Assembly: GCA_902475855.1 (NCBI GenBank)
Contig: CABSBF010000001.1
Span: 1-64,000 of the forward strand
From: an uncultured Eubacteriales bacterium
GTDB taxonomy: Bacteria > Bacillota > Clostridia > Oscillospirales > Oscillospiraceae
DNA: 64,000 bases
Direction: 5' to 3'
Part shown: in pieces, positions 55,663-64,000 of the stretch
Layout: each line of letters starts with the position of its first letter
How positions within the stretch are numbered: position 1 is the stretch's first letter
Position numbers and translations under genes: made by a program
Notes under the pieces: model-generated
What the model was told of the DNA's origin: nothing
Databases searched by the model: none
The model's input: the letters and a program-made list of their open reading frames with translations, nothing else

Positions 55663-56519
55663 GGATTCCCCCTTTCGATTTTGACGCTGTGATCCGGCGA
55701 AACGAAAATCAGATTCTGAAACACGCCCTGTTCCATCAGCGACCGATAGACCGGCCTTGAAAACAGCTCCTGCCGCCCGCCTGCGTGCGCAGTTGCCAGA
55801 AATCTGACACCGCAGTATGACGCGCGCACAATCGCCTCAGCATCCTCCGCCGCGGTGATTTCATCCAGGGCGATCCACTGGGGATTCATCGAGCGCAGCA
55901 GCAGCGTAATGCCGAGCTCCTTCGGCACAGCGCACAAAACATCTGCGTTTTCTCCCAGATCAAACTGCGGCATGCCGTCTATGCAGGCGGCCAACTCCTG
56001 CCGCTCATCCACCACGCATACCCGCTGCCGCTGCGCAAGAAGCCGGATTATATCGCGCAGCAGCGTCGTTTTTCCGGAGGCCGGCGGACCGAAGATAAGT
56101 GTCGAAAAGGGATGCGTCCACATCCGGCTCACACACGTTTCCCCAATCCCCGGCAGTTCCCGCGCAATGCGCAGATTCACGGAGGAAACAGCACGAATGG
56201 TCTGGATTTCCCCCTCCCGCATCACCGCTGTGCCGCATATTCCCAACCGGTGTCCGCCCGGCAGCGTCACAAAGCCACGCCGCAGCATATCCTGGGCGGC
56301 GTAGGCCGACTGCCGTGTAGCGTGCTCCAGTAGCTCATCCAGTAAAGCGCGCGTTGTGTATACTCCCAGGGGAATCCTTTTCCCTCCTGCATATCCCACC
56401 GTCTGCCGCCCAATACGGAAGCGTAGCTCCTCGCAGAGAACGTCTGCAAGAAGCCTGTCCGCCGCCCTTCGCACGCTCTCCGGGCAGATGGCCAATGCCT
56501 GTCTGAGTTCTTTTCTCAT
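55644..56519 (-). CDS. spoIIIAA: Stage III sporulation protein AA (ATPase)
   Basis: SpoIIIAA is the secretion-type ATPase of the channel. The 291-residue protein has Walker A in IFGPPASGKTTLLRDIIRLL, a Walker B-type VCVVDERQELAA and a downstream ITAAEDAEAIVRA region, as in VirB11/GspE-like ATPases. It is the first gene of the operon, 21 bases after a candidate sigma-E -10 box. Confidence 0.94.
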   Translation of the reverse strand: MRKELRQALAICPESVRRAADRLLADVLCEELRFRIGRQTVGYAGGKRIPLGVYTTRALLDELLEHATRQSAYAAQDMLRRGFVTLPGGHRLGICGTAVMREGEIQTIRAVSSVNLRIARELPGIGETCVSRMWTHPFSTLIFGPPASGKTTLLRDIIRLLAQRQRVCVVDERQELAACIDGMPQFDLGENADVLCAVPKELGITLLLRSMNPQWIALDEITAAEDAEAIVRASYCGVRFLATAHAGGRQELFSRPVYRSLMEQGVFQNLIFVSPDHSVKIERGNPCCSVG

Positions 56520-56539
56520 CCTTTGTTCACTCCCGCTTC

Positions 56540-56568
56540 AGTCTATGTGCGTCCGCAGAGAATTAGGA
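56540..56568 (-). promoter_or_regulatory. Candidate sigma-E promoter of the spoIIIA operon
   Basis: TCCTAAT and CATAGACT are separated by 14 bases on the minus strand. The -10 matches the sigma-E consensus CATACAnT in seven of eight positions and the -35 in five of seven. The spoIIIA operon of Bacillus is controlled by sigma-E. Confidence 0.6.
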
Positions 56569-56629
56569 CTGAAATAACGCGCGGTTCAAGCCATCTTCCG
56601 ATTCTGCGCAAGCCTCCCGGCAGCACGGA

Positions 56630-56669
56630 AGAACCCCTGCAAGATTTCAGAAAATCTTGCAGGGGTTCT
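56630..56669. terminator. Terminator after nadE
   Basis: A perfect 18-bp stem (56630-56647 with 56652-56669) with a 4-base loop lies downstream of nadE. Tails on both strands are only moderately T-rich, but the stem is very stable. Confidence 0.7.
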
Positions 56670-56690
56670 TCCTTTGTTTCACAAAAGCAT

Positions 56691-57434
56691 TTATGATTCC
56701 GCAGGATACGGAAATACATCCATAAAGCGCACCTTAAAGCGGTTGAGCGCATACAGCCGGTCAATGCGTGCCTTGACCTCCGGCTCCGGTGCAACGCCGT
56801 CACGGATATAGGCATCGAGCGCGTCATAGGTAAAGCCCAGCTTTTCCTCATCCGTCTGACCGCAAAGACCGTCGATCGGCACCTTATCTACCAGCACCGA
56901 GGGCAGTCCGAGCGCCCGTCCCAGTGCACGCACCTCGCGCACGCAAAGCATGGAAAGCGGGCTGAAGTCACCGGCGCTGTCGCCGTAGCGCGTGGAATAG
57001 CCGACCCAATCCTCCGACAAATTGCATGTGTTGGCCACGCGTCCGTTGCGGCTCTGTGCTACGGCATACAGCGTTGCCATACGGACACGCGGGGCAAGAT
57101 TGATCGTCGTGTCGCGGCTGACCTCTCCCAATTCCTTTTTGACCGATGCAAGCAGTCCCTCATAGCCGTCATGAATATTGACCGTGTAGCTCTCAATCCC
57201 GAGGTGATCGACCAGAAGCCGGGACATATCAATATCGTGCTGCTCTCCATTGGGCATCAGCACGCCGATCACGCGTTCCCTGCCCAATGCCTCCACACAG
57301 AGTGCCGCAACAACAGAACTGTCCTTGCCGCCGGAAATGCCGACGATAGCATTGCATCCCTTGCCGTTAGTTTCAAACCACGAACGGATCCACGCAATGA
57401 TTTCTTCTTTCACCATATTTGCATTAAAATCCAT
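56691..57434 (-). CDS. nadE: Ammonia-dependent NAD+ synthetase
   Basis: NadE amidates nicotinate adenine dinucleotide to NAD+. The 247-residue protein has the PP-loop IVGISGGKDSSVVAALCVEA and lacks the N-terminal nitrilase-like domain, so it uses ammonia directly. The ATG at 57434 has AGAGGAA upstream; an earlier ATG includes that site and is less likely. Confidence 0.94.
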   Translation of the reverse strand: MDFNANMVKEEIIAWIRSWFETNGKGCNAIVGISGGKDSSVVAALCVEALGRERVIGVLMPNGEQHDIDMSRLLVDHLGIESYTVNIHDGYEGLLASVKKELGEVSRDTTINLAPRVRMATLYAVAQSRNGRVANTCNLSEDWVGYSTRYGDSAGDFSPLSMLCVREVRALGRALGLPSVLVDKVPIDGLCGQTDEEKLGFTYDALDAYIRDGVAPEPEVKARIDRLYALNRFKVRFMDVFPYPAES

Positions 57435-57593
57435 AACGATTCCTCTTTTCAAAGTCTCTGCTGCGAGTGTTTCTCATATAATATAGCACACGCGGAAATA
57501 GATTTCTACCGTTTCCTATTTACTTTTGAGAAAAAAGCGGTATAATATGATTGAAATTTTTGTCGTATACCGACAGAAAAGGGTGGAATATAT

Positions 57594-58583
57594 ATGGAAC
57601 TACATAAAAAGAGCGCCGTTCGGCGCATTGGCGTGCTCACCAGCGGCGGTGATGCACCCGGCATGAACGCGGCTGTTCGCTCTGTCGTGCGTGCGGCAAT
57701 CAGCATGGATATCGACGTTGTCGGCATCCGCCGCGGCTGGAACGGCCTGATCAACGGCGACATTATCCGGCTGGATGAAAAGAGCGTCGCTCATATCATC
57801 AACCGCGGCGGCACGATGCTCTACACCGCCCGCAGCGAGGAATTCATGACCGCAGCCGGCCAGCAAAAGGCCGTCAATACCTGCAAGCTGCTCGGACTGG
57901 ACGGCATTGTCGCCATCGGCGGCGACGGCACCTTCCGCGGTGCACTGGCTCTTTCCAAATACGGAATTTCCGTCGTGGGCGTGCCCGGCACGATCGACAA
58001 TGACATTGCCTGCACTGACTACTGCATCGGCTTCGACACTGCCGCCAACACTGCCATAGAATGCATCGACAAGCTGCGCGACACCATGCAGTCCCATGAG
58101 CGCTGCTCCGTGGTCGAGGTCATGGGACGCAACGCGGGGCATCTTGCGCTGTATGTTGGTCTCGCCGTCGGCGCGACCGCCCTCCTGATTCCGGAAAACA
58201 AGAGCAACTTTGACACCGAGATCATTGAAAAAATCCGCACCGCACGGCTCAACGGCTTCACGCACTACATGGTTGTTGTCGCCGAGGGCGCCGGCAGTGC
58301 CTTTGATGTGGCGCAGCGCATCAAGGAAGAGATTGCGCTCGACCCGCGTGTGACCGTACTCGGCCATGTGCAGCGCGGCGGCACGCCCTCCGGCCGCGAC
58401 CGCGTCAATGCCACGCGCATGGGCTACCGCGCCGTGGAGCTGCTCGCAGACGGGCAGACAAACCGCCTGATCGGCATCCGCAACGGCAAAATGTGCGACG
58501 TCGACATCGAAGAAGGCCTCGCTGAAACCAAGGGAATCGACAAGGAAGAGCTGACCGTTCTGGAAGCAATGACCTGTAAATAA
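57594..58583 (+). CDS. pfkA: ATP-dependent 6-phosphofructokinase
   Basis: Pfk phosphorylates fructose 6-phosphate in glycolysis. The 329-residue protein has IGVLTSGGDAPGMNAAVR, GGDGTFRGA with Gly (not Asp) at the ATP/PPi-discriminating position, VPGTIDNDI and EVMGRNAGHLAL. This supports ATP use. A possible promoter TTTACT-16-TATAAT precedes it. Confidence 0.96.
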   Translation: MELHKKSAVRRIGVLTSGGDAPGMNAAVRSVVRAAISMDIDVVGIRRGWNGLINGDIIRLDEKSVAHIINRGGTMLYTARSEEFMTAAGQQKAVNTCKLLGLDGIVAIGGDGTFRGALALSKYGISVVGVPGTIDNDIACTDYCIGFDTAANTAIECIDKLRDTMQSHERCSVVEVMGRNAGHLALYVGLAVGATALLIPENKSNFDTEIIEKIRTARLNGFTHYMVVVAEGAGSAFDVAQRIKEEIALDPRVTVLGHVQRGGTPSGRDRVNATRMGYRAVELLADGQTNRLIGIRNGKMCDVDIEEGLAETKGIDKEELTVLEAMTCK

Positions 58584-58590
58584 AAACCAT

Positions 58591-58624
58591 GTCCGGCTGT
58601 CGAAAACGGCAGCCGGACAGTTTT
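58591..58624. terminator. Bidirectional terminator between pfkA and tyrS
   Basis: A 9-bp stem (58591-58599 with 58610-58618) is followed by AGTTTTATT on the plus strand. It separates the convergent genes. Confidence 0.75.
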
Positions 58625-58625
58625 A

Positions 58626-59849
58626 TTATCCCAGAATCGCCTTGTGGTAGACCTTCTTGCCCTTGCGCAGACGGACGCCCTCGCGAAGCTGCTCGGCAGT
58701 GAAGCCGACGTCAATGGAGGCAACCTTCTCGTCGTCTGCAAACACGCCGCCCTGCTGTACAAGCCGGCGAGCTTCAGACTTGCTGGGCGCGAGCTTGCAT
58801 GCCAGAAGAAGATCGAGAATTGCGATCTTGCCGTCGGTGAGCTGTGTCTCAGAAAGCTCCGTCGTGGGCATATTACTATCGTCTGCACCGCCGGCAAACA
58901 GCGCTTTTGCAGCCGCCTGTGCCTTCTCGGCCTCTTCTTCACCGTGAACGAGCTTCGTCAGCTCATAAGCCAGAATTTCCTTGGCGCGGTTGATCTGGCT
59001 TCCCTCCCACTTTGCCATTTCGTCGATCTGCTCCAATGGCAGGAAGGTCAGCATCCGGATGCACTTCATAACGTCGCCGTCGCCGACATTGCGCCAGTAC
59101 TGGTAGAAATCGTAAGGGCTGGTCTTGTTCGGGTCGAGCCAGACGGCATTGCCCGCAGTTTTTCCCATCTTATGTCCCTGAGAGTCGGTCAGGAGCGTGA
59201 TGGTCATCGCATGCGCATCCTTGCCCAGCTTGCGGCGGATGAGCTCCGTACCGCCAAGCATATTACTCCACTGATCGTCGCCGCCGAACTGCATATTGCA
59301 GTCGTAATGCTGGAAGAGGTAGTAGAAGTCATAGCTCTGCATAATCATGTAGTTGAATTCCAGAAAGCTCAGGCCCTTTTCCATGCGCTGCTTGTAGCAC
59401 TCGGCGCGCAGCATATTATTCACTGAGAAGCACGCGCCGACCTCCCGCAGCAGTTCGACATAGTTCAGGTTCAGCAGCCAGTCGGCGTTATTGACCATGA
59501 TGGCCTTGTCCGGCCCAAATTCGATAAAGCGCTCCATCTGGCGCTTGAAGCACTCGGCGTTGTGCTCGATGTCCTCGCGGGTGAGCATCTTGCGCATATC
59601 GGTACGGCCGGAGGGGTCACCGATCATGGTCGTGCCGCCGCCGATCAGAGCAACCGGCTTGTTTCCTGCCATTTGCAGACGCTTCATGAGCGTCAGCGCC
59701 ATAAAATGGCCCGCCGTCAGGGAATCCGCCGTGCAGTCAAAACCAATGTAGAACTTGGCCTTGCCGTTGTCGATCATCTCGCGGATTTCCGCTTCGTTGG
59801 TCACCTGTGCAATCAGGCCGCGCGCGACAAGCTCGTCATAAATCTTCAT
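58626..59849 (-). CDS. tyrS: Tyrosyl-tRNA synthetase
   Basis: TyrRS charges tRNA-Tyr. The 407-residue class I enzyme has the HIGH-type segment LTAGHFMALTLMKRL, the KMSKS-type HKMGKTAGNAVWLDP and a C-terminal S4 domain (about 340-407). AAAGGAG precedes the ATG. It is controlled by a T-box leader. Confidence 0.97.
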   Translation of the reverse strand: MKIYDELVARGLIAQVTNEAEIREMIDNGKAKFYIGFDCTADSLTAGHFMALTLMKRLQMAGNKPVALIGGGTTMIGDPSGRTDMRKMLTREDIEHNAECFKRQMERFIEFGPDKAIMVNNADWLLNLNYVELLREVGACFSVNNMLRAECYKQRMEKGLSFLEFNYMIMQSYDFYYLFQHYDCNMQFGGDDQWSNMLGGTELIRRKLGKDAHAMTITLLTDSQGHKMGKTAGNAVWLDPNKTSPYDFYQYWRNVGDGDVMKCIRMLTFLPLEQIDEMAKWEGSQINRAKEILAYELTKLVHGEEEAEKAQAAAKALFAGGADDSNMPTTELSETQLTDGKIAILDLLLACKLAPSKSEARRLVQQGGVFADDEKVASIDVGFTAEQLREGVRLRKGKKVYHKAILG

Positions 59850-59870
59850 AATACTTCTCCTTTATAAATT

Positions 59871-59902
59871 AAAAAGTCCTCTGCCCTTTCGGACAGAGGA
59901 CG
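59871..59902 (-). terminator. T-box terminator of tyrS
   Basis: GTCCTCTGTCC pairs with GGCAGAGGAC and is followed on the minus strand by five T, between the T-box sequence and the tyrS start. Confidence 0.9.
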
Positions 59903-60140
59903 TAAAATACGTGGTACCACCTCTGGTTCGCCGCCACCTTGCGATATGCGGCCTTATGGAGTCAAGGACTCCGACGCGTTACGTGCGCAAACCGTTTCTG
60001 CCTACTGCCGCCATGACGCGGGGTTCAGCCGAACCGCTCCGGGAGGTATTTCACAAGCATCCGTCTGCCGTCTTGCACCCACCGGCGGCTCTCTGAAAGG
60101 CTGAAATGCCGTTACTTTTCCCATCACTGCGTTATTATTG
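59871..60140 (-). promoter_or_regulatory. T-box riboswitch, tyrosine type
   Basis: The leader has the T-box core AGAGGTGGTACCACG (complement of 59910-59924), followed by a terminator hairpin and preceded by an extended stem I. The most likely specifier codon is UAC for Tyr, in GAAATACCTCC (complement of 60046-60048). Uncharged tRNA-Tyr would stabilise the antiterminator and raise tyrS expression. Confidence 0.93.
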
Positions 60141-60146
60141 TATGTT

Positions 60147-60175
60147 ATCGTAACAGACAAGGCTGAATTTGTCAA
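60147..60175 (-). promoter_or_regulatory. Promoter for the T-box-tyrS transcript
   Basis: TTGACA and TACGAT are separated by 17 bases on the minus strand, just upstream of the leader. Confidence 0.75.
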
Positions 60176-60196
60176 GGCTTTTTCGGAAGAAAGCAC

Positions 60197-60229
60197 GCAT
60201 GCCTGCCGTTCTCAGCTCGGCAGGCATGC
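60197..60229 (-). terminator. Hairpin after yajC
   Basis: A perfect 12-bp stem (60197-60208 with 60218-60229) lies downstream of yajC; the minus-strand tail GTGCTTTCTTCC is pyrimidine-rich but not a pure T run. Confidence 0.55.
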
Positions 60230-60252
60230 GGACATTATCGGTTTCCTGAAGT

Positions 60253-60624
60253 TCAGCGGCCGGCCTTCTTGTCAGCCTTCGCCTTTTCCTTTTCTTCCTT
60301 CTTCTTTCTTGCACGCTCCTTGGCGGCAGCCTGTGCCTCAGCACGAGCCTTCTGCGCAGCTTCCTGCGCGGTATTGTTGGTCATAACGGACCACTTGGCA
60401 AGCTCCATGCGGACGCGATCCATGCTGGTTTCGATGACAATGTTGTCGTCCTTTACATCGACGACCTTGCCGACGATGCCGCCGATGGTTGTGATCTTAT
60501 CGCCGACCTTCAGAGATTTGCGAAGCTGCTCCTCTTCCTTCTTCTTTTTCTTCTCCGGACGGATGATCATGAAGTAGAAGACGCCGACCATAACCACGAG
60601 AATGAGAATCATGCTGTAATTCAT
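60253..60624 (-). CDS. yajC: Preprotein translocase subunit YajC
   Basis: YajC associates with SecDF. The 123-residue protein has one N-terminal membrane helix, the conserved FYFMIIRPEKKKKKEEEQLR and the small domain GDKITTIGGIVGKVVDVKDD. A Lys/Ala/Glu-rich C-terminal tail of about 30 residues is longer than in the shortest homologs. It follows tgt at 80 bases. Confidence 0.94.
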   Translation of the reverse strand: MNYSMILILVVMVGVFYFMIIRPEKKKKKEEEQLRKSLKVGDKITTIGGIVGKVVDVKDDNIVIETSMDRVRMELAKWSVMTNNTAQEAAQKARAEAQAAAKERARKKKEEKEKAKADKKAGR

Positions 60625-60704
60625 TGGTGTTCCTCCAGTGTTTTAAATCAAGAATATTATACAGGGTATCCCCCTGCAATGCAAGGAGAAAATTTGTAAA
60701 TTTT

Positions 60705-61841
60705 TTAATCCTCCGCACGCTGCGCGAGCCGCTCGGAATATGTTTTGCGGAAGGATGCAAAGCAGCCCTCGTCCAGCGCATTTCGGATGCGCTCTGCCAG
60801 CTTGTTGTAAAAATACAGGTTGTGCATCACGGAAAGACGCATGGCCAGCATCTCCTCGGCCTTGAACAGATGCCGCAGATAGGCGCGCGAATAGCGGCGG
60901 CAGACCGGGCAATCGCACTCCGCATCAATGGGTCTCTCATCGCGCTCATATTTCGCATTTTTCAGGTTGATCGTGCCGGACCAGGTAAAGAGCTTTGCAT
61001 GCCGCGCGTTACGCGCAGGCATGACACAGTCGAAAAAGTCCACGCCGCGCGCGACGCCCTCAATAATATTCGACGGCGTGCCAACGCCCATCAAATAGCG
61101 CGTCTTGTTTTTCGGCATATAGGGATCGAGCGCCTCGATGATGTCATACATGACCTCCGTGCTCTCGCCCACCGCAAGACCGCCGATGGCATAGCCCGGC
61201 AGATCCAGCTCCGCGATCTGCTGCATATGGCGGATGCGCAGGTCGGCATAGGTTCCGCCCTGATTGATGCCCCAGAGCATCTGCTGCGGATTGACCGTAT
61301 CCTCCAACTGATTCAAACGGGCATTTTCCGCCTTGCAGCGCACGAGCCAACGGTATGTCCGCCCGATGGAGTCCTCCACATATTTATAAGGTGCTGGATT
61401 TTCTATGCACTCGTCGAAGGCCATGCAGATGTCCGAACCGAGGTTGGACTGGATCTGCATACTTTCCTCCGGCCCCATGAAAATCTTATGCCCGTCGATA
61501 TGGGAGGCGAAATACACGCCCTCCTCCTTGATCTTCCGCAGGCTGGCGAGCGAAAAGACCTGAAATCCGCCGGAATCCGTCAGGATAGGCTTGTTCCACG
61601 TCATGAATTTATGCAGGCCGCCCATGTCATGTACCAGGCGGTCGCCTGGGCGCAGATGCAAGTGATACGTGTTGGACAATTCGACCTGACAGCCAATGTT
61701 CTCCAGATCGGCCGCGCTCAGCGCACCCTTGATTGCACCCTGTGTGCCGACGTTCATAAAGACCGGCGTCTGCACGGTTCCATGCGCGCAGGTGAACACG
61801 CCGCGCCGCGCGTGTCCCTCGGTTTTCAATAGTTCAAACAT
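60705..61841 (-). CDS. tgt: Queuine/preQ1 tRNA-ribosyltransferase
   Basis: Tgt exchanges G34 for preQ1 in tRNAs with GUN anticodons. The protein (about 378 residues) has the substrate loop ILTDSGGFQVFSLASL, the catalytic-site region DCVMPARNARH and the C-terminal zinc site CDCPVCRRYSRAYLRH. The ATG at 61841 is 8 bases after AGGA; an ATG three codons earlier (61850) is also possible. Confidence 0.96.
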   Translation of the reverse strand: MFELLKTEGHARRGVFTCAHGTVQTPVFMNVGTQGAIKGALSAADLENIGCQVELSNTYHLHLRPGDRLVHDMGGLHKFMTWNKPILTDSGGFQVFSLASLRKIKEEGVYFASHIDGHKIFMGPEESMQIQSNLGSDICMAFDECIENPAPYKYVEDSIGRTYRWLVRCKAENARLNQLEDTVNPQQMLWGINQGGTYADLRIRHMQQIAELDLPGYAIGGLAVGESTEVMYDIIEALDPYMPKNKTRYLMGVGTPSNIIEGVARGVDFFDCVMPARNARHAKLFTWSGTINLKNAKYERDERPIDAECDCPVCRRYSRAYLRHLFKAEEMLAMRLSVMHNLYFYNKLAERIRNALDEGCFASFRKTYSERLAQRAED

Positions 61842-61877
61842 AGCATACATCCTGCTTCTTCCGTATTTTTTATCATT

Positions 61878-64000
61878 CTAGCACAGAGTTGCGCTTTTGT
61901 AAATCCTCAAAGCGAGACCGACGCTCCCGACGCGGTAGCCCGCCGCCGCGGAAACCACGTGCAGGGGGCGGTCTGTGACTAACAGCAGCGGCATGGCATC
62001 CGGATCGACATAGGTTTTGCGCGCCAGAAGCTGCGCCATCTCGCCGTCGCGATCCAGCAAAATTGACGCGCCCGGAAGCGCCGTGCGGAGTTTTTCGTTC
62101 TCCGCTTCTGCCCAACTGCGTACAAATACATACACGGAAGCAGAAGCAATGGCGTCCTTTTGCGTAAGAATCTCATTAAGCAGATGCTCCGTTGGCTCCC
62201 CACCCGCCTCCGGCCAGATGAAGATCGAAGGTTTGGCCGTCAGCTCAGACAAGCGATGCTTTGCACCGCAAGCATTCAAAAACAATACATCCGGCACGAA
62301 AAAATCCACTGCTTGTTCCGAAAAATCGACGTTTTCTCTGTGCAGAAGAACCGTTTTGGTTTCACCTGCCGACAGGCTCAGCAGCAGCTCGCTTCCGTGC
62401 TGGCAGCCGTTTGGCAAGCGCAAGGAAGTCAGAATGCGGTAGGTACCGGCATAGAGCGGCAGCGTCATTGACTGATTCTGCCATTTTGCCACTGAGAGGT
62501 CAACCGGTTTCCAGGCACCGCCGCTCAGCAGCATCATGCCGAAATCTGCATCCGGAGTCCATTCTTCCCCCGGCGCTCTTTGCAGCACGAGCGTCCCTCT
62601 GCCTGCCTCTTCCACGGGAAGAAATACACCATTCTGTTCAAATTCCGGGCGGCCGTCAAAGGGATTTCTTCGCGCACCAATTCCAAGGGCGCGACAAGCC
62701 GCCACAAATAGCAGTTCCTGTGACACAGGCTCTGCATATCCGCCCGCAAGTGCTGCTGCCGGAAGCGTGAAAAGGCACGCATACTCCTGCTGCGGAAGTG
62801 CACGGAGATTCTTCCGGATCCAGCGATAGAGCTTACGGGGATCGGCGCGGAATTCTGCACGCTGTGCCGCAGAATACCACTCCTGCACCGCTGCGCAGAA
62901 ACAGGACAGCGGCTCATGTCCGACACGCGGACCGGACGCCTTCCCGCTTTCCGGGAGAAGCAGCGCGTCGAGAAGGACATCCATGCCCACGCAGCTCCAA
63001 TCCTTTGGGGAGAGCGTTTGCAGCAGACGCACCCGCCGCACCCGTTCAGTATCGGTTTTCGCCTCTTCCAAAAATGTGCAGAGCGTCGAAAAGTTCCCAT
63101 AGCTTTCTTTCAGAATATACCGCACGGCGCTGCCGCAGCATTTTTCCAGGCGCACTGCGCGCCCTTCGTCAAACAGTAAAGAGAGCCGCTTCTCCCTTGC
63201 GGCATCCGCCGTTTTTTTACGTTCCCGGTTTCTGAAAAGCTGTTCTTCCGTGGGACGCTCTCCCCTGTCCTGCGTTTCCGTTGGCGGTACAAACAAAAAT
63301 GAGCGCCACGGCTCTGCCTGCTTCAACGGTGAAAGGCGCAGAGACAGGAAAGTATCTGCTGCTGTGTTGATCAACCTCTCGGCGGAGAATGCGCCGCAGC
63401 TTGCACGCACCATCAGGCTCCCCCGTCCGCAGGTCAGGCCGGCATTTCCGGCTTCATCCGCCGTTGTCACGGCGATGGGATACCACTGTCCCGCATTCAG
63501 CACACAGAATTCGACTTGCGCACCGCACACCGGACTATCTTCTGCATCGCAGATCTTTACATGAATATCCGTTGGATCAGCATAACGCGCCGTCTGGTTG
63601 AGATATGTCACCGCGCCCTGCTTGCAGATGACGTCTTCGCCTTCCGGACGTCCGAAACAGCGACTGTGCACCAGCATGGCACGGCTCGCGGCGTTCGTAA
63701 ACCACCCGCGGTTCAGAACCTCCTCCGGCTCGCAGGCACCGAGATAATTCCATTTTTCGTCGCACCAGACTTCTACCCAGGCGTGGTTATCATCACAATG
63801 CGACCAGCGAGGAACGTATACCTGCCGCGCTGGAATTCCCATTGCGCGCAGAACATTAACCGCAAAGACCGATTCTTCTCCACAGCGGCCTCGCCCGGAG
63901 CGGTAAACCTGCAATGCCGAACGCGTTTGCAGATCCGTAGCCTGATAACGCACCTGCGCCGCATTCCAGTAGTTGATCTCCAACGCCGCCTCCCGCGCCG
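61878..64000 (-). CDS. Transglutaminase-like multidomain protein, 5' end outside the window
   Basis: The frame is open to the right window edge, giving at least 700 residues; the true start lies beyond. The first visible part is a transglutaminase-like core with catalytic Cys in GRGRCGEESVFAVNVLRAMG and His in HCDDNHAWVEVWCDEKW. A carboxypeptidase-regulatory/Ig-like domain follows (DIHVKICDAEDSPVCGAQVE), then a long central region without recognised motifs, and a C-terminal thioredoxin-like domain without a CxxC pair (ASILLDRDGEMAQLLARKTY). Role unknown; a peptide- or wall-modifying role is possible. Confidence 0.75.
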   Translation of the reverse strand, partial: AREAALEINYWNAAQVRYQATDLQTRSALQVYRSGRGRCGEESVFAVNVLRAMGIPARQVYVPRWSHCDDNHAWVEVWCDEKWNYLGACEPEEVLNRGWFTNAASRAMLVHSRCFGRPEGEDVICKQGAVTYLNQTARYADPTDIHVKICDAEDSPVCGAQVEFCVLNAGQWYPIAVTTADEAGNAGLTCGRGSLMVRASCGAFSAERLINTAADTFLSLRLSPLKQAEPWRSFLFVPPTETQDRGERPTEEQLFRNRERKKTADAAREKRLSLLFDEGRAVRLEKCCGSAVRYILKESYGNFSTLCTFLEEAKTDTERVRRVRLLQTLSPKDWSCVGMDVLLDALLLPESGKASGPRVGHEPLSCFCAAVQEWYSAAQRAEFRADPRKLYRWIRKNLRALPQQEYACLFTLPAAALAGGYAEPVSQELLFVAACRALGIGARRNPFDGRPEFEQNGVFLPVEEAGRGTLVLQRAPGEEWTPDADFGMMLLSGGAWKPVDLSVAKWQNQSMTLPLYAGTYRILTSLRLPNGCQHGSELLLSLSAGETKTVLLHRENVDFSEQAVDFFVPDVLFLNACGAKHRLSELTAKPSIFIWPEAGGEPTEHLLNEILTQKDAIASASVYVFVRSWAEAENEKLRTALPGASILLDRDGEMAQLLARKTYVDPDAMPLLLVTDRPLHVVSAAAGYRVGSVGLALRIYKSATLC

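Overview
The window reads as chromosomal DNA of an endospore-forming member of the Firmicutes, class Clostridia, probably near the Oscillospirales/Ruminococcaceae group, with moderately high GC. Support comes from a complete spoIIIA operon, an uninterrupted sigK, spoVB, an alpha/beta small acid-soluble spore protein, a meso-DAP-type MurE, ribosomal protein L27 with the Firmicutes cleavable N-terminus next to its protease Prp, a tyrosyl T-box leader and NfnAB. No phage, IS element, CRISPR array or rRNA operon was found. The taxonomic placement is inference.

Layout. 1-4.6 kb: a minus-strand rplU-prp-rpmA-acetyltransferase-obgE operon behind a good sigma-A promoter, then a plus-strand ApbE/NusG-II pair. 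4.6-18.7 kb: a division and cell wall (dcw) cluster on the minus strand in the order mraZ-rsmH-ftsL-PBP-murE-murF-mraY-ftsW-murG-murA-ftsQ-ftsZ, with no murD, murB or murC, four 10-bp repeats likely to be MraZ sites, and a separate ftsZ promoter. 18.9-27.5 kb: an SDR oxidoreductase, rpoC and rpoB (rpoB with a long acidic C-terminal tail). 27.5-33.1 kb: NUDIX, mntP, tRNA-Leu(GAG), rsmE, spoVB, a DNA glycosylase, an acetyltransferase and a CBS protein. 33.2-43.2 kb: nfnAB, gluQ, an LCP protein, a MATE exporter, a spore protein, a probable 6S-like RNA, an aminotransferase and an LTA-synthase-like enzyme. 43.3-46 kb: two metal-chaperone-type GTPases behind a promoter carrying a Zur-like palindrome, followed by a decayed gene. 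46.3-51.8 kb: a DUF5662 protein and the series asp23-nusB-M22-xseA-xseB-ispA-sigK. 51.9-56.6 kb: spoIIIAA-AH behind a candidate sigma-E promoter. 56.7-64 kb: nadE, pfkA, T-box-tyrS, yajC, tgt and a truncated multidomain transglutaminase-like protein.

Most of the window is conserved housekeeping. The most unusual locus is the zinc-type GTPase pair: the first protein has a run of about 70 residues with 33 His and 6 Cys, and the second seems to join a CobW-like P-loop domain to a DUF1980/YcgQ-type C-terminal domain. A recurring regulatory pattern is an intrinsic-terminator hairpin placed directly before the ribosome-binding site of the next co-directional gene, leaving no room for a promoter.
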